This document shows, piece by piece, positions 50,994-60,068 of a DNA stretch of 64,000 nucleotides. The notes beneath the pieces were generated by a model. The model saw nothing but the letters and a program-made list of their open reading frames with translations. It was not told the DNA's origin and made no database searches. Source of the DNA: a gamma proteobacterium symbiont of Ctena orbiculata (lineage in GTDB: Bacteria; Pseudomonadota; Gammaproteobacteria; Chromatiales; Chromatiaceae). Made by a program: the position numbers and the translations under genes. Location of the stretch: positions 62,001 through 126,000 of the forward strand of contig QBVC01000021.1 of NCBI GenBank assembly GCA_003058495.1, in the 5' to 3' direction. The first letter of the stretch is position 1, and each line of letters begins with the position of its first letter.

Positions 50994-51632
50994 CTACCCC
51001 TGGTTTTCAACCGTTGGAGATCGATCGTAGAGCGCGTCTTTGTGGTCTCTGACATAGAGCAGCGTCTTCTTTACCGCCTCCACGATCGAGCGAGGCGTGA
51101 TCGTGGCGCCGGTGAACTGGTCAAATGCGCCCCCGTCCCGTTTGACCCCCCACTTGGCCAGCGGCGGATCGCTCAGCGATCTGTCATTGAAGCTGTAGAT
51201 CCAATCGGAGCGGGACTCCTCTACCTTGTCGCCCAGTCCGGGGGTCTCCTTGTGGCTGATCACGCGCACCCCCCCCAGGGTGCCGTCGTACCTGACCGCC
51301 ACCAGCAGTTTGATCGGTCCACTGTAGCCGTTGGGGACCACCGTGGTGAGTACCGTGGCCACCGGCTGCCCCAGCTTGCGGCCGCGATAGACCGTCGTCT
51401 CCGCGCTGCCGAGGCGGTCCGCAGCACGCAACTTGATGACGTCGGAGATCATGTCGTTGTCCACACTCTCCTGGGGTACGAGGGCATTGAGCGAGCGCAA
51501 CAGGGCCTGGCGCTCGTTAGCGGCGATGCGCTCCCTGGTCATCGCATGGGTGAAGGTCACCAGCGAGGTGCCGAGGACAGCGAAGGAGGCAAGGACGGCG
51601 GCGGCGATCAGAATCGCATCACGATATTTCAT
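50994..51632 (-). CDS. rsxG: Rsx/Rnf electron transport complex subunit G
   Basis: GVRVISHKETPGLGDKVE; FDQFTGATITPRSIVEAVKK; ATG at 51632. Confidence 0.94.
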   Translation of the reverse strand: MKYRDAILIAAAVLASFAVLGTSLVTFTHAMTRERIAANERQALLRSLNALVPQESVDNDMISDVIKLRAADRLGSAETTVYRGRKLGQPVATVLTTVVPNGYSGPIKLLVAVRYDGTLGGVRVISHKETPGLGDKVEESRSDWIYSFNDRSLSDPPLAKWGVKRDGGAFDQFTGATITPRSIVEAVKKTLLYVRDHKDALYDRSPTVENQG

Positions 51633-52669
51633 ACCGCCCCTCCTCCATGGCCGTAGGTGCGGGGACGGGTGTAGTAGTCGATCGTCGGTGCGGCCATGTT
51701 CATCAGCAGCACCGCGAAGGCGACGGCGTCGGGATAGCCGCCCCAGGTGCGGATGATGTAGACCAGGACCCCGATCGAGGCGCCGTAGATCAACTGGCCC
51801 GCGCGGGTGGTGCAGGCGGTGACCGGGTCGGTCGCGATGAAGAAGGCGCCGAGGATGGCGCCGCCACTGAAGAGATGGAACAGCGGAAAGGGAAAGCTCT
51901 CGGCATCGAAAAGCCAGAAAATCGTCGCCATGCCGACCAGGCCGCCGAGAAAGGCCAGGGGTATCTGCCAGGTGATGGTGCGCTTGTAGACCATCCAGAT
52001 ACCGCCCATGAGGAACCAGTTGCCGACCCACTCCCAGCCCAGGCCGCCGAAGTCGCCCCATAGCGGGTGTTGCCGGATCTCGCTGATCATGCGGTTGAGA
52101 TCGAGGTTGGTGCGCATCTGGTCCAGGGGGGTGGCCATGGTGATGGCATCCAGCATCACCCCTTCAGGCAGGATCCCGGCGAATTTATAGGCCAGGATCT
52201 GGGCAGGATTCAGCGGCTGTTCGGCGAGCATGAAGGGGGGGAGCCAGCTGGTCATCTCCACCGGATAGGAGATCAGCAGCAGCACGTAGGCCGCCATCGC
52301 GGGGTTGAACGGGTTGTAGCCGAGCCCCCCGTACATCTGCTTGACCATGATGATGGCAAAGGCCATGCCCAGGACCACCAGCCACCAGGGCAGCAGGGGC
52401 GGGATGGCGATGGCGAACAGCAGAGCGGTGACCACCGCGCTGAGATCGAGCAGCACCGGGGTCACCGGCCGTTTGCGCAGCCTGATGATCAGGGCCTCGA
52501 ACGCGGTGGCGGAGATAACGGCCAGGGCGATGTTGATCAGTACCCCCCAGCCGAAGTAGAAGGCCATGGCGACGATCCCGGGCAGCAGCGCCAGGACCAC
52601 CTGCAGCATAACCTTGTCAACGCGGTTGACGCGCCTGGTGTGGGGGGAGCTGGTGGTGTGGAATTCCAT
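51629..52669 (-). CDS. rsxD: Rsx/Rnf electron transport complex subunit D
   Basis: GGLGYNPFNPAMAAYVLLLISYPVEMTSW; DAITMATPLD; FIATDPVTACTT. Confidence 0.95.
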   Translation of the reverse strand: MEFHTTSSPHTRRVNRVDKVMLQVVLALLPGIVAMAFYFGWGVLINIALAVISATAFEALIIRLRKRPVTPVLLDLSAVVTALLFAIAIPPLLPWWLVVLGMAFAIIMVKQMYGGLGYNPFNPAMAAYVLLLISYPVEMTSWLPPFMLAEQPLNPAQILAYKFAGILPEGVMLDAITMATPLDQMRTNLDLNRMISEIRQHPLWGDFGGLGWEWVGNWFLMGGIWMVYKRTITWQIPLAFLGGLVGMATIFWLFDAESFPFPLFHLFSGGAILGAFFIATDPVTACTTRAGQLIYGASIGVLVYIIRTWGGYPDAVAFAVLLMNMAAPTIDYYTRPRTYGHGGGAV

Positions 52670-54368
52670 TAGCGAGGATGCTCCTCTTTCTGCTTCTTCT
52701 TGCGGGCAACCTTGCGTCGCTCATCGACAGCCTCGATCTGCGCCTGTTGGGCGGCCGTCAGGTTATCGGTGTTCTTCGGGGCATGCTGCTGTTTCGCCTT
52801 TTTCTCCGCCGCGCGCCGCATGGCCGCCTCGATGGCTGCCTGCTTGGCATCCCCGCCAGCGGCCTCCCCGCTCGACGCCTCGGGCTTGGCGGCGGCGGGT
52901 TTCTTCAGATCCTCCTTCTTTTTGCGCAGTTTTGCCTTGCGTTCCGCTTCCAGGCGCTGCAGACGGGAGACCCTGAAGTCGTGGCGCTGCTTGGCATGCT
53001 CGGATTCGCGTCGCTCCTGCTCCAGCGCCCAGCTCTCCGCCTTGGCGTAGCGGTAGTACTGGACAAGGGGGATATGGGAGGGGCAGACATGGGAACAGCA
53101 GCCGCATTCGATGCAGTCGAAGAGGTTGTAGTCCTGCACCTTCTCCAGATCCTTGGCCCGGCTGTACCAGTACATCTGCTGTGGCAGCAGATTGGCCGGA
53201 CAGACATCGGCGCAACGTCCGCAGCGTATGCATGCCCTGGCAGGCTGTGGCGCTGGCGCCTCCTTGGCGGTGGGACAGAGCAGGCAGTTGGTACCCTTGG
53301 TGATGGGTACCTGGTCACTGTTCAGATCGAATCCCATCATCGGCCCGCCCAGAATCAGCTGCTTGGGCCGGGCTTGAAGGTAGCCGCCTGCCTCTGCGAT
53401 CAGGTCGCCGGCGAGCATGCCGAGGGGGGCCTCGAGATTTCCCGGTTCGCTGATGCCTTCACCGGTGACCGTGACGATGCGGGAGATCAGGGGTCGGCCT
53501 TCGAGCACCGCATCGGCGATGGCCGCGGCAGTGGCGACGTTGTGGCAGATCACGCCCACCTGGGCAGGCAACCCCGAGGTGGGGACCTCGCGCCCGGTGA
53601 GGATCCTGATCAACTGCTTTTCACCGCCGCTGGGATAGAGGGTCGGGATCCGCACCACCTCGATATTCTCCTCCTCCCGCAGCTGCTGGAACATCGCCAG
53701 GATCGCTTCCGGTTTGTTGTCCTCGACGGCGATCAGGCACTCTTCGCTCTGCAGCATGTGCTGCAGGATGCGCGCTCCATTCATCACCCGCTCGGCCTGG
53801 TCCCGCATCAGCCGGTCGTCGCAGGTGATATAGGGTTCGCACTCGGCGCCGTTGATGATCAGGGTCTTGATGGGTTTTCCCGGGTTGAGCTTGATCGCGG
53901 AGGGGAATGTGGCGCCGCCCATGCCGACGATACCCGATTCACGAATGCGCCGGCGCAGCAGCTCGCTGTCGGCGGAGCGAAAATCGCCGATCGGTTCGGG
54001 CAGTTCACCCCAGCGGTCGTCGCCGTCGGGTTCGATGACGATACAGGGGGCGGTCAGGCCGGAAGGGTGGGGAACCGGATGCTCCCCTATCTCCAGTACG
54101 ATCCCCGAGGTGGGGGCGTGCACGGGGGCGGAGACCGGAGCGGCTGAACCGGCGATGACCTCCCCTTTCAGTACCCTGTCGCCAACAGCCACCAGGGGCT
54201 GAGCCTGGACGCCGATATGCTGCTGTAGCGGGAGCACCAGACGGGACGGCAGCCTGGCCTGCTGCAGCGGACGCTGCAGCGACATCTCTTTCTTCTCCGG
54301 CAGGTGCAGGCCGCCGTGAAATTGCCACAACTCCCGGGTCTTGCCTTTTTTCGATTCGACATACATGG
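52669..54368 (-). CDS. rsxC: Rsx/Rnf electron transport complex subunit C
   Basis: FHGGLHLPEKKEMS; GMGGATFPSAIKL; two CxxCGxCxxxCP ferredoxin motifs; Lys/Ala-rich C-terminal tail; ATG at 54368 preferred. Confidence 0.94.
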
Positions 54369-54371
54369 GTT

Positions 54372-54950
54372 TCAGCCCGCCTTGGCCGCCAATTGGGGGG
54401 CTGCGACCTCTTCCAGGCCGCTTTGCGGGTAGGGCCAGCGCCAATTGCCCGTATTCAGCGGTATCGGCTCCATCAGGATGCAATCGACGGGACAGGGGGG
54501 CAGGCAGCGTTCACAACCGGTGCACTCCTCCTCGATCACCACGTGCATCTGTTTGGCGGCGCCGAGTATGGCGTCCACGGGACAGGCCTGAATGCAAAGG
54601 GTGCAGCCGATACACTCCTCCTCCTTGATAATCGCGATGGACTTGGGCTTCTCCTCCGCAGCCACCGCATCCAGGGGCACGGGATCCCGTCCCAGGAGAT
54701 CGGCGAGGGCAACCATGGTGGCTTCCCCCCCCGGTGGGCAGAGATTGATCTCAACTTCCCCGCCGGCAAGGGCCTCCGCGTAGGGCCGGCAGCCGGCAAA
54801 GCCGCACTGGCCGCACTGGGTCTGGGGCAGGAGCTTTTCGATCTGGTCGGTTATCGGGTCCCCCTCCACGTGAAAGCGGATATTGGCATAGCCGAGCAGC
54901 AGGCCGAACAGGGCGGCGAGGGAGGTGATGGTAAGGATGGCGACTAACAT
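54372..54950 (-). CDS. rsxB: Rsx/Rnf electron transport complex subunit B
   Basis: [19 protein letters not shown]; two ferredoxin motifs ([32 protein letters not shown]). Confidence 0.96.
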   Translation of the reverse strand: MLVAILTITSLAALFGLLLGYANIRFHVEGDPITDQIEKLLPQTQCGQCGFAGCRPYAEALAGGEVEINLCPPGGEATMVALADLLGRDPVPLDAVAAEEKPKSIAIIKEEECIGCTLCIQACPVDAILGAAKQMHVVIEEECTGCERCLPPCPVDCILMEPIPLNTGNWRWPYPQSGLEEVAAPQLAAKAG

Positions 54951-54963
54951 CGAACCGCGGACC

Positions 54964-55545
54964 CTAGGATGTCACCAGTCCCGCAAAGCCCATGAAGGCC
55001 ATCGACATCAGTCCGGCGGTGATCAGGGCGATTGCGTTTCCCTGCAGGGGTTCGGGGACGTCCGCGACGGTGACCCGCTCGCGAATGCCGGCAAACAGCA
55101 CCAGCACCAGGGAGAAGCCCGCGGCGGCGCCGAAGCCGTAGAGCGCGGACTCGATGAAACCGTGCTGCTCCTGGGTATTCAGCAGGGCCACGCCGAGCAC
55201 CGCGCAGTTGGTGGTGATCAGCGGCAGGAAGATGCCCAGCACCTGGTAGAGCATCGGGCTGGTCTTGTGCATCACCATCTCGGTGAATTGAACCACGACC
55301 GCGATCACCAGGATGAAGGCGATGGTGCGGAGAAACTCCAGATCCAGGGGGACAAGCAGATACTCATTGACCAGATAGGAGCAGATGGCCGAGAGGGTGA
55401 GCACGAAGGTGGTGGCCAGGCCCATGCCGGTCGCCGTCTCCAGCTTGCGGGAGACGCCCATGAAGGGACAGAGTCCGAGGAATTTAACCAGGACGAAGTT
55501 GTTCACCAGCACGGTGCTGATCAAGATAAGGGCGTATTCCTGCAT
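54964..55545 (-). CDS. rsxA: Rsx/Rnf electron transport complex subunit A
   Basis: [47 protein letters not shown]. Confidence 0.96.
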   Translation of the reverse strand: MQEYALILISTVLVNNFVLVKFLGLCPFMGVSRKLETATGMGLATTFVLTLSAICSYLVNEYLLVPLDLEFLRTIAFILVIAVVVQFTEMVMHKTSPMLYQVLGIFLPLITTNCAVLGVALLNTQEQHGFIESALYGFGAAAGFSLVLVLFAGIRERVTVADVPEPLQGNAIALITAGLMSMAFMGFAGLVTS

Positions 55546-55848
55546 AAAATGGACCGAAAATGAGTAATGGCGTAAGGATAAGCGGCTGCTTAATCGGTTA
55601 CAACTCGTGAGTATTGGGTAATTTCACGCTACTATGCGCATCTATGCCAAATGCCGCATTGACAAGCCGCAAATGGCACGGTTTCAGTAATAAAATTAAT
55701 CACCTCCGGCCGCCGTTATGGCCGGTAACCCCCTGGAGAGGATCGAAACGCCAGGCGAGCGCACTGGAATCCTCCGCTTTTCCGTCCGGGGCACTATCAA
55801 TAACAGACGCCTGATCCAGATCAGGCCAATAAATCTTGAGGATGAAGC

Positions 55849-57129
55849 GTGATGAAATTAGAGTCTTTGGCGTTGCATGCCGGCTACGAATCAGACCCCA
55901 CCACCAAGGCGGCCGCGGTACCGATCTATCAGACCACCTCCTACACGTTTGACGATACCCAGCACGGCGCGGACCTGTTCGATCTCAAGGTGGTCGGCAA
56001 CATCTATACCCGTATCATGAATCCGACCACCGCGGTATTGGAGCAGCGCCTCACCGAGATGGAGGGTGGCATAGGCTCGCTGGCGGTCTCCTCCGGCATG
56101 GCCGCCATCACCTACGCCATCCAGTGCATCGCCATGAGCGGTGACAATATCGTCAGCACCAGCCAGCTCTACGGCGGCACCTACAATCTCTTCGCCCATA
56201 CCTTTCCGCGCCAGGGGATCGAGGTGCGCATGGCCTCCTTCGACGACTATGAGAAGCTGGAGGGCCTGATCGACGCCGGCACCAAGGCGCTGTTCTGCGA
56301 GTCCATCGGCAACCCCGCCGGCAATGTGGTGGACCTGGAGCGGTTGGCCGAGATCGCCCATCGCCATGGCCTGCCCCTGATCGTCGACAATACGGTGGCG
56401 ACCCCCTATCTCTGCCGCGCCTTCGACCATGGCGCCGACATCATCGTCCACTCCCTGACCAAGTACATCGGCGGCCACGGCACCTCCATCGGCGGCATCA
56501 TCATCGACTCGGGCAGGTTCGACTGGGTGGCCAACAAGGAGCGCTTCCCCATGCTCAACGAGCCCGATCCCTCCTACCACGGTGTGGTCTACACCGAGGC
56601 CCTGGGCCCGGCGGCCTACATCGCCCGCTGCCGGGTGGTGCCCCTGCGCAATACCGGCTCCGCGATCTCGCCCCACAACGCCTTTCTCATCATGCAGGGG
56701 CTGGAGACCCTCGGCCTGCGCATGGAGCGCCACTGCGAGAACAGCATCAAGGTGGCGGAGTACCTGAAACAGCATCCCCAGGTGAAGTGGGTCAACTACG
56801 CGGCCCTGCCGGAGAGCCCCCACTTCGAACGCTGCCGGAAGATCACCAAGGGTCAGGCCTCGGGCATTCTCAGCTTCGGTATCGAGGGAGGCATCGAGGC
56901 GGGTGCCCGCTTCATCGACGCTTTGCAGATGATCCTGCGCCTGGTCAACATCGGCGACGCCAAGTCCCTCGCCTGCCACCCCGCCTCCACCACCCATCGC
57001 CAACTCAACGAGGAGGAACTTGCAACAGCGGGTGTCAGCGCCGACATGGTGCGCCTCTCCATCGGCATCGAGCATGTTGACGACATCATCGCCGACATCA
57101 GCCAGGCGCTGGAGGCGGCGAAGGGGTGA
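55849..57129 (+). CDS. metY: O-acetylhomoserine aminocarboxypropyltransferase (MetY family)
   Basis: ESLALHAGYESDPTTKAAAVPIYQTTSY; HSLTKYIGGHGTSIGG PLP-Lys motif. Confidence 0.92.
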   Translation: MMKLESLALHAGYESDPTTKAAAVPIYQTTSYTFDDTQHGADLFDLKVVGNIYTRIMNPTTAVLEQRLTEMEGGIGSLAVSSGMAAITYAIQCIAMSGDNIVSTSQLYGGTYNLFAHTFPRQGIEVRMASFDDYEKLEGLIDAGTKALFCESIGNPAGNVVDLERLAEIAHRHGLPLIVDNTVATPYLCRAFDHGADIIVHSLTKYIGGHGTSIGGIIIDSGRFDWVANKERFPMLNEPDPSYHGVVYTEALGPAAYIARCRVVPLRNTGSAISPHNAFLIMQGLETLGLRMERHCENSIKVAEYLKQHPQVKWVNYAALPESPHFERCRKITKGQASGILSFGIEGGIEAGARFIDALQMILRLVNIGDAKSLACHPASTTHRQLNEEELATAGVSADMVRLSIGIEHVDDIIADISQALEAAKG

Positions 57130-57349
57130 GGGGATAGCCGGGGAAAGGAGCGGGCATGTTGATGTTGCCGGCGGGATGAGCGTTGTTCTGAGAATGGCAG
57201 GGATGCCTGGAAAAAGGGCATTTATCCAACCTATACTAAATGTATGGTTATTTCCGCCATTTGCTGGCAGGGCCGCGGGCGTTGGCGGTTTTGCAGAAGG
57301 TTAAGATTCATCCTTGGCTGGAGTGTGATTCTGTTGTAGGGACGGGGGC

Positions 57350-58981
57350 ATGAATGATGCCATGAGATCCGGCGAACAGGGCAGATTGAGTACGGTGACC
57401 ATAGTTGCGGCTGTGGTGCTGATTCTGTTGTGGATCCAGGTCGCCTACAATTACGTTTCCAAGGAGCGGCAGTCCCGCATCGATCACTATGTGAGATCGG
57501 AATCGCTCCGCATCAACAACCAGGCGGACATTCTCAGTATCAATTTCGGCAGGAATCTGGGATATCTTGCCGGTATCCCATTCGTGGTCGCCAACAACCC
57601 GCTGATCAACAACACGATGAAACGGATGTTCAATACCGCTCCGGAGGAGCAGGACACTGCGGCCCTGAAAAACCGATGGATCAACGACCCCCAGCTTGCC
57701 GACCTGAATCGCTACCTGCATTTGATGGCCCGGCATCTCGATGTCGATCTGCTGTGGGTCATGAATAATCAGGGCTATTGCGTCCTGTCCAACAATACGG
57801 GACAGGGCAGTCCCATCGGTTCCCGCTATTCCGATCGGCACTATTTCCTCATGGCTGAAAAGCAGCGCTATGGACGGCAGTTTGCCGTGGGTCGTACCAC
57901 GCATCTACCCGGTCTCTACTACTCATCCGATATCCGGGATGACGAGGGAAAATTTCTCGGGGTGGCGGCAGTAAAACGAAATATCAGCAAACTCACGCAT
58001 CTGATCGATAACGGTTTGACCTTGATCACGGATGAATTGGGAGTGGTTATCCTGTCGACCGATCCAGCGCTGCTGATGAAATCCTTGCCGGACGGCAGGA
58101 TCGACGAGCAGTCGGAAGATGCCCGTCGTCGGCGCTATCGTCAGGAGTCCTTTGCCAAACTGGAGCTGCACCGCAGGCCGGGTGAAGCAGGGGAGGAACT
58201 GTTTCTGTTGGGTAACGACACCGTGCCCATGCTGATGGCTAAGCGGCACAGGCCAAGCGACGACATCATCATCCATGTCTTCGGCAGGCTCTACAATATC
58301 GGACAGATCGAGAGCGACGGACGCTGGATGTTTATTGTGTTGAGCGCTACGGGCTCCCTGTCGATCCTGTTGTTGCTGGGGGTGGTGCTGTTTGTCGCTC
58401 GCAACAGGCAGCAGAACAGTGTATTGCAGGAGATGAATAGATTGCTGCAGCAACAGGCCTATACCGATCAGTTGACCGGTTGTTTTAATCGCAGGCGTTG
58501 GTTGGAACTGGGTACCCTGGGCGTGGAAAGGGTGGGCCGTTATGGAAACCCGCTGAGTCTTTTGATGCTCGACCTGGATCATTTCAAGGCGGTGAATGAT
58601 CGCTTTGGCCATTCGGCGGGTGACGAAGTTTTGCGTCGTTTCGCCCATATGCTGCAACAGATGGTACGCAAGTTCGATGTCGTCGGCCGGCTGGGCGGCG
58701 AGGAGTTCTCCATCTTGTTACCGCAGACACCACTGGATAGGGCGCTGGTACTGGCGGAAAGGATTCGCGCCTCGATGCAGATGATGAAGTTCCGGTTTTC
58801 CGGGCAGGAAGTGACGGTAACCGTCAGCGTCGGCGTATCTGAGTACAAGTCGAAACAGCCCCTCAAGGATTTTCTCCAGCAGGCCGACGACGCGCTCTAC
58901 GAGGCCAAGCGCAAGGGTCGAAATCAGGTTTGCACTGCGCAAGGGGAGAGGCACAGGGTCACTGCCAAAACTCCCCGATGA
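57350..58981 (+). CDS. Membrane-anchored diguanylate cyclase with periplasmic Cache-like sensor
   Basis: Two TM segments flanking about 300 aa sensor; GRLGGEEFSILL active site; RKFD matches an RxxD I-site five residues upstream. Confidence 0.92.
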   Translation: MNDAMRSGEQGRLSTVTIVAAVVLILLWIQVAYNYVSKERQSRIDHYVRSESLRINNQADILSINFGRNLGYLAGIPFVVANNPLINNTMKRMFNTAPEEQDTAALKNRWINDPQLADLNRYLHLMARHLDVDLLWVMNNQGYCVLSNNTGQGSPIGSRYSDRHYFLMAEKQRYGRQFAVGRTTHLPGLYYSSDIRDDEGKFLGVAAVKRNISKLTHLIDNGLTLITDELGVVILSTDPALLMKSLPDGRIDEQSEDARRRRYRQESFAKLELHRRPGEAGEELFLLGNDTVPMLMAKRHRPSDDIIIHVFGRLYNIGQIESDGRWMFIVLSATGSLSILLLLGVVLFVARNRQQNSVLQEMNRLLQQQAYTDQLTGCFNRRRWLELGTLGVERVGRYGNPLSLLMLDLDHFKAVNDRFGHSAGDEVLRRFAHMLQQMVRKFDVVGRLGGEEFSILLPQTPLDRALVLAERIRASMQMMKFRFSGQEVTVTVSVGVSEYKSKQPLKDFLQQADDALYEAKRKGRNQVCTAQGERHRVTAKTPR

Positions 58982-60053
58982 ACTGGGAGACCTGCTGGTC
59001 GACCTGGGAAATCGTCTCTGCCTCCAGCTGCTGTCTGGTCCTTTCCCACGCCTCGGTATATTGCGCCGCATCGGGCGCGGAGCCCCGTTGCGCCGCCTCG
59101 CTGCTCAGCGCGGACCAGACCAGCGCGGTGAAGATATCCGGTTCGATATCCTCGCCATCGGAATAGATCCGCGCGAGCCTGCTGCAGGCGCCGGGTGAAC
59201 CGCCCCTGGCGCAGAGGGTATACCAGTAGATTGCGACGTCAGGATCTTTCTCTACCTGGGTGCCTTGCCGGTGGATCTCGGCGAGGCGAAACATCGCGGT
59301 CATGAATCCCTGGCGGGCGGACTCCTCATACCAGCCAATCGCCTTTTCCGGCTGCTGCGGACAGTCGTGGCCATTGAAGAGAATCTCCCCGAGGCGAAAC
59401 TGCGCCTCGGCGTGCTTGTTTTGCGCCGCCCGCCGGTACCAGAGGCTGGCTTCGTTCCACTCCTGGTCGGTGAGGAAGCCGGTCTCGAACTGCCAACCAA
59501 GATCGTATTGGGCCTGCGCGACGTCGCGCCCGGCCGCGGCACGCAGCCAGAACAACGCGCGTTTGGCGTTGAATCCCGCGCCGAGATGGTTGGCATAGAG
59601 CGTGAACAGCTGGTACTGCGCGCTGGCATAACCGCTATTTGCCGCCTGGGTGTACCAGTGGGTGGCCTTTGCAAGATCCTGTTCACCGGTTTTCCCGGAA
59701 TGGTGCAGGTGGGCGAGATTGTACTGCGCCACGTCGAATCCCTCGTTCGCGGCCAGTTCGAACCAGTAGAGGGCCTGCATCATGTCCGGCTCGCCCCCCT
59801 TGCCCTCGGCCAGCATATGTCCCAGACTGTTCTGCGCCGCCAGATCACCGGCCTGCGCCGCCGGCAGATAGTATTGGCGGGCAATTTCGTCGTTCCTGTC
59901 GACGCCCTGGCCATGGGCATACATGTTTCCAAGGATTGTCTGGGCCAAGGGGACATTTTCTGCGGCCAGGGGCTGGAGCCTCTCCAGCGCCATGCCGAAC
60001 TCACCGGCCTGGTATAGCCTTAATGCCTCTTTCATCGCCTGGTCGTCAGCCAT
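58959..60053 (-). CDS. Sel1-like repeat protein, no signal peptide
   Basis: Repeated Sel1 motifs (AQTILGNMYAHGQGVDRNDEIARQYYLPAAQAGD, AQFRLGEILFNGHDCPQQPEKAIGWYEESARQG). Confidence 0.9.
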   Translation of the reverse strand: MADDQAMKEALRLYQAGEFGMALERLQPLAAENVPLAQTILGNMYAHGQGVDRNDEIARQYYLPAAQAGDLAAQNSLGHMLAEGKGGEPDMMQALYWFELAANEGFDVAQYNLAHLHHSGKTGEQDLAKATHWYTQAANSGYASAQYQLFTLYANHLGAGFNAKRALFWLRAAAGRDVAQAQYDLGWQFETGFLTDQEWNEASLWYRRAAQNKHAEAQFRLGEILFNGHDCPQQPEKAIGWYEESARQGFMTAMFRLAEIHRQGTQVEKDPDVAIYWYTLCARGGSPGACSRLARIYSDGEDIEPDIFTALVWSALSSEAAQRGSAPDAAQYTEAWERTRQQLEAETISQVDQQVSQFIGEFWQ

Positions 60054-60068
60054 TCAGCTACCCCCTGG

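Noticed and set aside
55680-55848. Possible SAM or SAH riboswitch upstream of metY
   Set aside because: Only small hairpins (e.g. CCTGATCCAGATCAGG at 55810-55825) were seen; no match to consensus cores I know. A covariance-model scan would be decisive.
55891-57075. 394-aa minus-strand ORF opposite metY
   Set aside because: Codon-bias mirror of metY; a parallel shadow appears opposite the metY remnant at 62997-63194.
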